5,618 nucleotides of DNA from an uncultured Peptococcaceae bacterium (GTDB lineage: Bacteria; Bacillota; Desulfotomaculia; Desulfotomaculales; Desulfallaceae): contig CAJYBN010000183.1 of the NCBI GenBank assembly GCA_913064925.1, positions 1 to 5,618 of the forward strand. The letters are read 5' to 3'. A program made the translations under genes and the position numbers. The first letter of the stretch is position 1; every line of letters begins with the position of its first letter. This document shows, piece after piece, positions 1 to 5,618 of the stretch. The notes below the pieces were generated by a model. The model worked only from the letters and a program-made list of their open reading frames with translations, did not search any database and had not been told where the DNA came from.

Positions 1-53
1 TACGGCGACCACCGAGATCTACACTCTTTCCCTACACGACGCTCTTCCGATCT
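1..53 (+). other. Illumina TruSeq universal (P5) adapter, untrimmed sequencing artefact
   Basis: These 53 bases match, by recall, the TruSeq universal adapter lacking only its first five bases, and end with the diagnostic GCTCTTCCGATCT next to the insert. This is the orientation expected when a library molecule is read from its P5 end. It is synthetic DNA joined to a contig edge. It is open in the frame of the following gene and encodes the familiar artefact peptide LFPYTTLFRS (codons 24-53), so gene callers can extend the first protein into it. Genomic sequence starts at about position 54. Confidence 0.98.
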
Positions 54-1022
54 GTTTCCCGGCCCACCAACCGCGGGATTTTGGAAAAAGGCCTGCAGGC
101 AACGGTCGACGAGGCCTGCTTGCCCGTCAAGCTGGCGGTGGGACACGTGCTGGACCTGCGAGAAAGAGTCGATTTTATTTTTTTGCCCCGTTTAGTAAGC
201 ACGGCCCACAAGGAGTACATATGTCCCAAGTTCCTGGGGTTTCCCGACATGGTGCGCCATACGGTAAGCGGGTTGCCGCCGTTGATCGACTGTAATTTAA
301 ACTTGTATCGCCGGAACAGCAGCTCGTATGAATTTTTCCGCGAGGTGGGAAAAATGTTCACCTGGAACCCAGTTCGCCTTTACAGCGCTTACCGGGAGGC
401 CATGCGGGCTTTGGAACGCCACCGCCGGGAGATGGAAGCGGGGCGACTGCCGGGCGAATGGGGTGGCGGCCGGCCGGAGGAGGAAGATTCCGGGGACGTT
501 ACTGTTGCTGTCATAGGTCATCCTTATAACATTTACGACCGGTTTGTCAACATGAACTTGCTGGGGAAATTGCGGGAAAACGGTGCGATTGTCCTCACGG
601 TCGACCGCGTACCGGAAGAAATTGTTTGCCGCGAGGCGCAAAAATTACCCAAACGGCTGTTTTGGACGCTCAACCGGCGCATGGTGGGCGCCGCATTTCA
701 TTACTTGGCACGACCGGATGTACACGGCATCGTGCATGTGGTTTCCTTCGGCTGCGGGCCCGATTCCATAACGGGTGAATTGATTGAAAGATACGCGCGT
801 CAAAGGTGGCACAAGCCACTGCTTAACTTAAACATCGATGAACATACCGGGGAGGCGGGGGTTGTTACGCGCCTAGAGGCGTTTTTAGATATGGTGCGCT
901 GGCGCCGCAGCCTGGCTTGCGCCGTAACGGCAGCGGGGCTGGACGGCTCTTCCAGCGGCGCTGGCGACGACCTGGCGCTGCCGCACGCACGACAGCCGAC
1001 TATTACTTGCCGGGGATGTTGA
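54..1022 (+). CDS. Acyl-CoA dehydratase activase-related protein (DUF2229 type), 5' partial
   Basis: Role: this family accompanies HgdC/BadF-type activases and resembles the non-ATPase part of large fused 'CoA-substrate-specific enzyme activases'; its substrate is unknown, and it is probably cytosolic and oxygen-sensitive. Counting from the codon at 54, 322 residues are visible. They begin SRPTN (2-6), which fits the family's early SPPTN-like motif, so about 35-40 N-terminal residues are lost at the contig edge. The in-frame TTG at 81 is therefore not the true start. Other motifs are EACLPVK (20-26), Cys57 in ICPKF, an Arg/Glu-rich linker (about 110-148), a second domain starting VAVIGHPYNIYD (151-162), SFGCGPD (231-237, Cys234) and DEHTGEAGVVTRLEAF (262-277). 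The tail after about residue 287 looks unconserved and may reflect a frameshift near 985-1000. The stop lies 4 bp before the next gene, so they are very likely cotranscribed. Family assignment is firm; function is not. Confidence 0.88.
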   Translation, partial: VSRPTNRGILEKGLQATVDEACLPVKLAVGHVLDLRERVDFIFLPRLVSTAHKEYICPKFLGFPDMVRHTVSGLPPLIDCNLNLYRRNSSSYEFFREVGKMFTWNPVRLYSAYREAMRALERHRREMEAGRLPGEWGGGRPEEEDSGDVTVAVIGHPYNIYDRFVNMNLLGKLRENGAIVLTVDRVPEEIVCREAQKLPKRLFWTLNRRMVGAAFHYLARPDVHGIVHVVSFGCGPDSITGELIERYARQRWHKPLLNLNIDEHTGEAGVVTRLEAFLDMVRWRRSLACAVTAAGLDGSSSGAGDDLALPHARQPTITCRGC

Positions 1023-1026
1023 AAAA

Positions 1027-2139
1027 ATGAAAGTTGTGTACCCGCACATGGGCAACCTGTGGATTTGCGTCAAGGCGATGCTGGAATACCTGGACATAGA
1101 AGTAATTTTGCCCCCGCCCTGCAGCAAGAAGACGCTTATGCTGGGGGCCAAGCACGCCCCCGAATTTGCCTGCCTGCCCTTAAAGTTAAACCTGGGTAAT
1201 TTCATGGAAGCGGCCGAAATGGGCGCGGATACCATAATAATGGCCGGCGGGTGCGGGCCGTGCCGTTTTGGCTACTATGCCCAGGTGGAGCACGCTATCC
1301 TGCAGGATCTGGGCTACGGGTACGGGCTGGTGGTGCTTGAACCGCCGGAAAAACACATCGGCGAGCTGATTACTAAAATCAAGTGTATAACGTCTAACCG
1401 GTCCTGGCTCAAGGTTATCGATGCCGTTCGCTTCGGGTACCGTAAATCGCTGGCGGTGGATGAGCTGGAGCGAATGGCCCATTACGCCAGGCCCCGCGAG
1501 CTGGAAAAAGGCGCCACCGACCGCGCTTTGCAGCGGGCACTGCGGGATATAGCCAACGCGGGTTCGCCGGCGGAGCTGGCGGCAGCCCGCGAAAGGGCTG
1601 AACAGATAATGCACAGTGTGGCACTGGACAGGCAAAGGCCGGTGGTGCGTGTGGGCGTGGTAGGGGAAATATACACCCTGTTGGAACCCTTTGCCAACCT
1701 GGATATAGAGCGCAAGCTGGGCGGTATGGGGGTTGAGGTAGACCGGTCTATTTACTTGAGCGAGTGGGTCAACGATCATTTGTTTATGGGACTGGCCAGA
1801 AAAGCACGCAGCAGCAAGACGGCCAAGCGAAAAGCTGTTACCTACCTGGGCCATTTTGTGGGAGGACATGGGATGGAAACCGTGGGCAACACCATTTTAT
1901 ATGCCGAACAGGGATTTGACGGAGTCATCCAGCTGCTTCCTTTCACCTGCATGCCGGAAATCATTGCCCAGAGTATTTTGCCGAAAGTCAGCGCCGATCT
2001 GGACATACCCGTGATGACGCTGGTGGTGGACGAGCATTCCGGCGACGCGGGCATGGTTACCAGGTTGGAAGCGTTTGTGGACCTGCTGGCCAGGAGAAAA
2101 CACAACGGGAGGGCGGTGTATCGATGCACGGTTATTTAG
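1027..2139 (+). CDS. 2-hydroxyacyl-CoA dehydratase-like protein (CoA protein activase family, HgdB/YjiM-like)
   Basis: This 370-residue protein belongs to the superfamily of 2-hydroxyacyl-CoA dehydratase and benzoyl-CoA reductase subunits, which take an electron from an ATP-dependent activase onto Fe-S clusters. Visible features: VYPHMG near the N-terminus, Cys14, Cys32, ACLPLK (48-53, Cys49), GGCGPCRFG (74-82, Cys76 and Cys79), a charged helical linker (about 140-200), a second domain opening VGVVGEIYTLLEPF (209-222), LPFTCMPE (304-311, Cys308) and DEHSGDAGMVTRLEAF (335-350). The cysteines are plausible Fe-S ligands, but the cluster type cannot be read from sequence. It parallels the upstream protein motif by motif, including the ACLPxK and DEHxGxAG signatures. 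Upstream of the ATG there is only a weak GGGGA (1012-1016), so translation may be coupled to the preceding gene. It overlaps the activase gene by 16 bp. Family call is confident; the reaction is unknown. Confidence 0.88.
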   Translation: MKVVYPHMGNLWICVKAMLEYLDIEVILPPPCSKKTLMLGAKHAPEFACLPLKLNLGNFMEAAEMGADTIIMAGGCGPCRFGYYAQVEHAILQDLGYGYGLVVLEPPEKHIGELITKIKCITSNRSWLKVIDAVRFGYRKSLAVDELERMAHYARPRELEKGATDRALQRALRDIANAGSPAELAAARERAEQIMHSVALDRQRPVVRVGVVGEIYTLLEPFANLDIERKLGGMGVEVDRSIYLSEWVNDHLFMGLARKARSSKTAKRKAVTYLGHFVGGHGMETVGNTILYAEQGFDGVIQLLPFTCMPEIIAQSILPKVSADLDIPVMTLVVDEHSGDAGMVTRLEAFVDLLARRKHNGRAVYRCTVI

Positions 2140-3098
2140 GCATAGACGTCGGGTCGGTAAGCACCAACCTGGTGTTCATGGGCGAAGACGGTAACGTCAA
2201 GCACAGTATTTACCTGCGCACCCAAGGTGAGCCCATTAAGGCGGTGCAACAGGGGCTGCAGTTAATGCAGGCAGCCTTGCCGGCCAAAACAAAGGTGGCC
2301 GGGGTGGGTACCACCGGCAGCGGCAGGCAGCTGGCCGGCGTCATCACCGGTGCCGACATAATCAAAAATGAAATCACCACCCATGCCGTCGCCGCGTCCA
2401 ACGTGGTGCCCGGCGTGCGTACCATCTTGGAAATCGGCGGCCAGGATTCCAAAATAATCATACTGCGCAACGGGGTGGTGGCCGACTTCGCCATGAATAC
2501 GGTATGCGCCGCCGGCACGGGGTCCTTTTTGGACCAGCAGGCATCGCGTCTTGGTATCGACATCAGGAAATTCGGTACATTGGCGCTGCAGTCCACAGCC
2601 CCCGTGCGCATCGCCGGCCGCTGCGCGGTTTTCGCAGAAAGCGACATGATTCACAAGCAGCAAATGGGCTATGCCGTGCCCGACATACTGGCCGGGCTTT
2701 GCGAAGCGCTGGTGCGCAATTACCTGAACAACGTGGGCAAGGGCAAAGAAATACTACCGCCGGTGGTGTTCCAGGGCGGGGTAGCCGCCAACTCGGGAAT
2801 GAAGTGGGCTTTTGAACAGGCCCTGGGGATGGAAGTATACGTACCGCCTTACCACGACGTCATGGGGGCGCTGGGTGCGGCCATGCTGGCCCGGGAGGCC
2901 ACCAATCGGAAGAACACGAGTTTTCGGGGTTTTGATACGGCGGAAAGGGATTTTCGGTGCACAGGTTTTACCTGTAACGGCTGTTCCAATATGTGCGAGG
3001 TGCTGGAAATACAAGAATCGGGCAGGGTGCTGGCGCGCTGGGGCGACCGGTGCGGGCGCTGGAGCAATATTACAACCAGGGAAGAAAAAATTAGCTGA
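2124..3098 (+). CDS. Acyl-CoA dehydratase activase (HgdC/BadF/BcrA-type ATPase, archerase)
   Basis: Known role of the family: a homodimeric ASKHA-fold ATPase with one [4Fe-4S] cluster at the dimer interface, which uses ATP hydrolysis to push a low-potential electron into its dehydratase or reductase partner. In these 324 residues one sees phosphate-1 GIDVGSVSTNLV (6-17), GVGTTGSGR (60-68), NEITTHA (82-88), phosphate-2 EIGGQDSK (103-110), NTVCAAGTGSFLDQQ (125-139) with cluster ligand Cys128, GRCAVFAESDMIH (165-177) with ligand Cys167, and the adenosine motif FQGGVAANSGM (216-226). Beyond the usual roughly 260-residue domain is a Cys-rich tail with Cys279, Cys284, Cys287, Cys291 and Cys310 (GDRCGRW). 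A GGGAGGG Shine-Dalgarno (2107-2113) sits 10 nt before the ATG, inside the upstream gene, and the genes overlap by 16 bp. The immediate partner is probably one or both upstream proteins. Family assignment is very secure; substrate is unknown. Confidence 0.95.
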   Translation: MHGYLGIDVGSVSTNLVFMGEDGNVKHSIYLRTQGEPIKAVQQGLQLMQAALPAKTKVAGVGTTGSGRQLAGVITGADIIKNEITTHAVAASNVVPGVRTILEIGGQDSKIIILRNGVVADFAMNTVCAAGTGSFLDQQASRLGIDIRKFGTLALQSTAPVRIAGRCAVFAESDMIHKQQMGYAVPDILAGLCEALVRNYLNNVGKGKEILPPVVFQGGVAANSGMKWAFEQALGMEVYVPPYHDVMGALGAAMLAREATNRKNTSFRGFDTAERDFRCTGFTCNGCSNMCEVLEIQESGRVLARWGDRCGRWSNITTREEKIS

Positions 3099-3104
3099 TT
3101 TTCC

Positions 3105-3133
3105 TTGCTTAAATAAGGGCAATGGTCTACAAT
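3105..3133 (+). promoter_or_regulatory. Candidate sigma-A-type promoter for trpB
   Basis: TTGCTT (3105-3110) and TACAAT (3128-3133) are separated by exactly 17 bp. The -10 box matches five of six consensus bases, the -35 three of six. Transcription would begin near 3140, giving a leader of about 40 nt. It lies in the 81-bp gap after the activase stop codon, where I see no convincing terminator hairpin, so read-through from the upstream operon is also possible. Confidence 0.45.
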
Positions 3134-3161
3134 GGTTTTGTAATTTTTTAAACTGAGTAGA

Positions 3162-3168
3162 GAGGGAG
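3162..3168 (+). promoter_or_regulatory. Shine-Dalgarno site of trpB
   Basis: GAGGGAG lies 11 nt before the ATG at 3180. Another ATG at 3170 is one base from this site, too close to be used, and opens a different frame with no recognisable protein. The spacing thus supports 3180 as the start, though it is slightly long. Confidence 0.6.
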
Positions 3169-3179
3169 TATGAGAAGAG

Positions 3180-4535
3180 ATGAGCGATGTCAAAATTTTG
3201 CTCACAGAAAAAGAAATGCCCCGCAAGTGGTACAACATCATGGCGGACATGCCCAACCTGCCCAAGCCGCCGCTGAACCCAATCACCAAGCAACCCGCCG
3301 GCCCCGAGGATCTATCGGCCATATTCCCCATGGGGTTGATCCAACAAGAAGTAAGCCAGGAGCGCTGGATTGAAATTCCGGAAGAGGTGTGGGAAATATA
3401 CCGCCTCTGGAGGCCCTCACCCCTGTGCAGGGCGCGTCGCTTGGAAAAAGCCCTGGATACACCCGCTAAAATTTATTATAAATACGAAGGAGTGAGTCCT
3501 GCGGGCAGCCATAAGCTAAACACCGCCGTACCGCAGGCTTATTATAACAAGCAGGAAGGCATCACGCGGCTCACCACTGAAACCGGCGCCGGTCAGTGGG
3601 GGGTGGCCCTGAGCCAGGCCTGCAACTTCTTCGACATGGAATGCAAGGTATTCATGGTTAAGGTAAGTTACCAGCAAAAACCATACCGCCGCACCATGAT
3701 GCAGGTTTTCGGTTCCAGCGTGATACCCAGTCCCAGCGACGAAACGGAATCGGGACGGAAAGTGCTGGCCGAAGATCCCGATTCCCCCGGCAGCCTGGGT
3801 ATTGCCATCAGCGAGGCAGTGGAAGTGGCCGCCCAGCGGGATGATACCAATTACGCCCTGGGCAGCGTTCTGAACCACGTGCTGCTGCACCAGACCATAA
3901 TTGGCCTGGAAGCCAGGGAACAAATGGCTAAAGCCGGGGATTATCCCGACGTGGTCATTGCCTGCTGCGGAGGCGGCAGCAACTTCGGAGGCATGGCCAT
4001 GCCCTTTGCTTTCGACAAATTGACCCGCGGCGCCAAGGTCAGGCTGGTTGCCGCCGAGCCGACCGCCTGCCCGACGCTGACGCGCGGCAAGCTCGGCTAT
4101 GACTACGGCGATACCGCCGGTTTAACGCCGTTATTGTACATGTATACGCTGGGTTCCGGCTTTATACCGCCGGGCATTCACGCCGGTGGTTTGCGCTACC
4201 ACGGCAACTCGCCCATACTCAGCCAGCTGCTGCATGACGGCATAATAGAGGCCACTGCGCTGGATCAGGTCGCCTGCTTCGAGGGCGCAAAACTGTTCGC
4301 CCAGTGCGAGGGCATTCTTCCTGCACCGGAATCAGCCCATGCCATACAGTGCGCCATAAACGAAGCTCTGGCGGCCAGGGAAGCGGGCGAGCGCCGCACT
4401 ATTTTGTTCAACTTGAGCGGGCACGGGCTGCTGGACCTGCCCTCTTACGAGGCTTTTATGGCCGGCAAGCTGAAGGACTACCCGCTGCCCGAAGAAATGC
4501 TGGCCAGGTCGCTGGCTAGTTTGCCCGTGGTTTAG
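3180..4535 (+). CDS. trpB: Tryptophan synthase beta chain, TrpB2 type (TrpB-like PLP-dependent enzyme)
   Basis: A cytosolic fold-type II PLP enzyme that condenses indole with an activated serine to make L-tryptophan. The 451-residue length and N-terminal extension (KEMPRKWYNI at 11-20) mark the TrpB2 class rather than the roughly 400-residue TrpB1. Lys112 in AGSHKLNTA (108-116) is the expected Schiff-base lysine. ETGAGQWG (134-141) carries the catalytic Glu134, and CCGGGSNFGG (262-271) binds the PLP phosphate. GLRYHG (337-342) and SGHG (413-416) are the TrpB2 counterparts of TrpB1's GLDYPG and SGRGD. No trpA or other trp gene is visible; the gene stands alone between a candidate promoter and a strong terminator. 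TrpB2 enzymes are usually thought not to need the TrpA channel, and an archaeal one uses O-phosphoserine. Whether this one uses serine or phosphoserine, and whether it salvages indole, is open. Family call is very secure. Confidence 0.96.
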   Translation: MSDVKILLTEKEMPRKWYNIMADMPNLPKPPLNPITKQPAGPEDLSAIFPMGLIQQEVSQERWIEIPEEVWEIYRLWRPSPLCRARRLEKALDTPAKIYYKYEGVSPAGSHKLNTAVPQAYYNKQEGITRLTTETGAGQWGVALSQACNFFDMECKVFMVKVSYQQKPYRRTMMQVFGSSVIPSPSDETESGRKVLAEDPDSPGSLGIAISEAVEVAAQRDDTNYALGSVLNHVLLHQTIIGLEAREQMAKAGDYPDVVIACCGGGSNFGGMAMPFAFDKLTRGAKVRLVAAEPTACPTLTRGKLGYDYGDTAGLTPLLYMYTLGSGFIPPGIHAGGLRYHGNSPILSQLLHDGIIEATALDQVACFEGAKLFAQCEGILPAPESAHAIQCAINEALAAREAGERRTILFNLSGHGLLDLPSYEAFMAGKLKDYPLPEEMLARSLASLPVV

Positions 4536-4560
4536 GCACCGGCAGTGTTATGCAAGAGAG

Positions 4561-4587
4561 TAAAAGGCGGCTGTCGGCCGCCTTTTA
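4561..4587 (+). terminator. Rho-independent terminator after trpB
   Basis: A perfect 11-bp stem, TAAAAGGCGGC (4561-4571) with GCCGCCTTTTA (4577-4587), closes a 5-nt loop TGTCG. The A-run on the left and T-run on the right belong to the stem, as is common in Firmicutes. It begins 25 nt after the trpB stop. The uridine tract is short (four). Confidence 0.85.
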
Positions 4588-4597
4588 TGCGTGCTAA

Positions 4598-4627
4598 TTG
4601 ACCGGAAGAAATTAATTATGTTAAAAT
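4598..4627 (+). promoter_or_regulatory. Extended -10 promoter for the lysine riboswitch-lysA unit
   Basis: TTGACC (4598-4603, five of six to consensus) and TAAAAT (4622-4627) are 18 bp apart, with a TGT extended -10 element directly before the -10 (4619-4621). The spacer is A/T-rich. Transcription would start near 4634, about 35 nt before the aptamer. It follows the trpB terminator directly, so lysA is an independent unit. Confidence 0.7.
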
Positions 4628-4669
4628 GCTGTTGTGAATTAATAAGTTGATATGCACTATTCACCAAGA

Positions 4670-4857
4670 GGTGGGTAGGGGCGCGGGCTGCATGAGTAAC
4701 CGCCGGGGAGGAGCGGGTATCCAATGAACCGGGGCCAAAGGGCAGACCGCCGAAGTCCGGCGGCAAAACCCGTAGCGCCGGGCTGGGCCGGTATCGAACA
4801 GGTGCCGGACTGTCACCCGTGCAGCGTGCCGAGGCGCGGGTGGAGCACTACTACACC
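4670..4857 (+). ncRNA. Lysine riboswitch (L box) aptamer in the lysA leader
   Basis: This cis-acting RNA binds L-lysine and represses lysine genes. Recognisable conserved blocks are AGGGGCGCGG (4677-4686), GAGTA (4694-4698), GCCGAAG (4749-4755), CTGGGCCG (4783-4790), GACTGTCAC (4808-4816) and GTGGAGC (4840-4846). Helices traced by eye are P1, 4670-4678 with 4848-4857 (one bulged base, one wobble); P3, 4754-4762 with 4776-4784; P4, 4788-4795 with 4801-4808 (loop GAACA); and P5, 4814-4822 with 4834-4842. The class-specific L2-L3 kissing contact is present: GCGGGU (4713-4718) with ACCCGU (4768-4773). P2 is less clear by eye. The length of 188 nt fits the class. The downstream gene being lysA agrees with the call. 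Confidence 0.93.
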
Positions 4858-4872
4858 GGACGGAAATTGCAC

Positions 4873-4908
4873 GGCCCCCCTTTCACCACGCTTGGCAGGG
4901 GCCTTTTT
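4873..4908 (+). terminator. lysA: Intrinsic terminator, expression platform of the lysine riboswitch
   Basis: GGCCCC (4873-4878) pairs with GGGGCC (4898-4903), followed at once by TTTTT and then a further T-rich stretch to 4919. CC (4879-4880) may also pair with GG (4894-4895) inside. It lies 15 nt after the aptamer and before the lysA ribosome binding site, so lysine binding would be expected to favour termination and keep lysA off. Confidence 0.82.
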
Positions 4909-4920
4909 ATTTGATTTTTG

Positions 4921-4926
4921 TGGAGG
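4921..4926 (+). promoter_or_regulatory. Shine-Dalgarno site of lysA
   Basis: TGGAGG sits 10 nt before the ATG at 4937. It decides the start: the second in-frame ATG (4955) has only a weak GGGG run four bases upstream. The site is outside the terminator hairpin, which favours control by transcription rather than by hiding the ribosome site. Confidence 0.75.
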
Positions 4927-4936
4927 TTTAGTAAAG

Positions 4937-5618
4937 ATGAAACTACGGGGAACCATGCGGATTAATGACAAAGGCCACTTGGAGATTGGCGGCTGCGATG
5001 CGGTTGAACTGGCCGGGGAATTCGGCACGCCCTTGTACGTGCTGGATGAGGATTATTTTCGCCAAAACTGCCGCGACTATTACCGGGCGTTTAGCGAAAA
5101 ATACGGGGGCACGGTCATTTATGCCGGCAAAACCCTGCTCACGCTGGCTATATGTCACATTGTGGCTGAAGAAGGGCTTGGCCTGGACGTGGTGTCGGGC
5201 GGTGAACTTTACACCGCCCATAAAGCTCGTTTTCCCATGGAACGAGTTTATTTTCACGGTAACAACAAGTCCGAGGCCGAGTTGAAAATGGCCTTGACCT
5301 ACCGGGTAGGTCGGGTAATGGTTGACAACCTGTACGAGCTGGAAATGCTCAACCGGCTGGCCGGCGAGTCGGGCGTACGGGCCGAAATCATTTTGCGCCT
5401 GACTCCCGGTGTTGAAGCGCATACCCATGATTATATTAAAACGGGGCAGGTGGACAGCAAGTTCGGCGTAGTTATAGCCAACGGGCAGGCCATGGAAGCG
5501 GTAAAACGGGCCCTGTCTCTGCCGCATGTCAAACTTACGGGGTTCCACTGTCACATCGGCTCCCAGATATTTGAACTGGAATCCTACGCCCACGCGGCCG
5601 AAGTTATGATGCAATTTG
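4937..5618 (+). CDS. lysA: Diaminopimelate decarboxylase, 3' partial
   Basis: Catalyses the last step of lysine synthesis, meso-diaminopimelate to L-lysine plus CO2, using PLP in the cytosol. It is an alanine racemase/ornithine decarboxylase-like fold-type III enzyme. The 227 complete codons cover roughly the first half of a protein that is usually about 420-450 residues. GTPLYVLDE (30-38) opens the barrel. Lys65 in YAGKTLL (62-68) is the expected PLP lysine. GLDVVSGGELYTA (82-94) and YFHGNNKSEAEL (105-116) are LysA signatures. DSKFG (173-177) and HCHIGSQIF (204-212) line the cofactor and substrate site. No frame break is seen up to the window end, which simply cuts the gene. The lysine riboswitch and terminator upstream imply repression by the end product. 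Confident call. Confidence 0.95.
   Translation, partial: MKLRGTMRINDKGHLEIGGCDAVELAGEFGTPLYVLDEDYFRQNCRDYYRAFSEKYGGTVIYAGKTLLTLAICHIVAEEGLGLDVVSGGELYTAHKARFPMERVYFHGNNKSEAELKMALTYRVGRVMVDNLYELEMLNRLAGESGVRAEIILRLTPGVEAHTHDYIKTGQVDSKFGVVIANGQAMEAVKRALSLPHVKLTGFHCHIGSQIFELESYAHAAEVMMQF

Noticed and set aside
81..83. TTG at 81 as start of the first gene
   Set aside because: Family-typical residues (SRPTN) are encoded in frame before it, directly after the adapter, so the gene is truncated rather than starting here.
1186..1869. Minus-strand open frame of 227 codons
   Set aside because: It is a shadow of the HgdB-like gene, with no recognisable motif or ribosome site.
3070..3105. Possible terminator after the activase gene (GGAAGAAAA with TTTTCC)
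   Set aside because: The pairing is short, imperfect and A/T-only inside, with no proper T-tract following.
3170..3373. 67-codon reading frame from the ATG at 3170
   Set aside because: It is out of frame with trpB, only one base from the Shine-Dalgarno, and encodes no recognisable protein.
4632..4660. Second promoter starting with TTGTGA upstream of the riboswitch
   Set aside because: The -10 candidate (CACTAT) is poor and the promoter at 4598-4627 is clearly better.
4548..4766. Minus-strand 72-codon reading frame
   Set aside because: It runs antisense through the trpB terminator, lysA promoter and riboswitch, whose base pairing explains the sequence better.
4943..5614. Long minus-strand open frame of 223 codons
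   Set aside because: It is antisense to lysA, which shows clear family motifs; long antisense frames are common in GC-rich coding DNA.

Overview
The window looks like chromosomal DNA from an anaerobic, spore-former-type Firmicute (class Clostridia, perhaps a Pelotomaculum/Desulfotomaculum-like Peptococcaceae member). I infer this from the oxygen-sensitive 2-hydroxyacyl-CoA dehydratase/activase gene set, strong purine-rich ribosome binding sites, a Gram-positive-style lysine riboswitch with a transcription terminator, the TrpB2-type tryptophan synthase, and moderately high GC. Taxonomy is inference only. All genes are on the + strand. The first 53 bases are not genomic: they are the Illumina TruSeq universal (P5) adapter, so position 1 is almost certainly an untrimmed contig end.

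Layout. (i) 54-3098 holds a tight three-gene operon related to the ATP-driven 'archerase' enzymes: a 5'-truncated DUF2229-type activase-related protein, a 2-hydroxyacyl-CoA dehydratase-like (HgdB/YjiM-like) protein, and an HgdC/BadF-type ATPase activase with two cluster-ligand cysteines and a cysteine-rich tail. Spacing is 4 bp and then a 16-bp overlap. The first two proteins resemble each other along most of their length. In many anaerobes the same modules are fused into one very large polypeptide; here they are separate. The substrate is unknown. (ii) 3105-4587 is a single-gene unit: a candidate promoter, a stand-alone TrpB2-type tryptophan synthase beta chain, and a perfect-stem intrinsic terminator. 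(iii) 4598-5618 is the lysine biosynthesis unit: an extended -10 promoter, a full lysine riboswitch (L box) whose helices P1, P3, P4, P5 and L2-L3 kissing contact can be traced, an intrinsic terminator as expression platform, and the start of lysA (diaminopimelate decarboxylase), which runs off the window end.

How they work together. The activase would feed low-potential electrons, driven by ATP, to one or both upstream partner proteins. trpB and lysA are separate amino-acid biosynthesis units; lysA is expected to be switched off by lysine through premature termination. No mobile elements, CRISPR arrays, tRNAs or rRNAs were seen. The least understood item is the split archerase-like operon; the riboswitch is a clear example of a known class.
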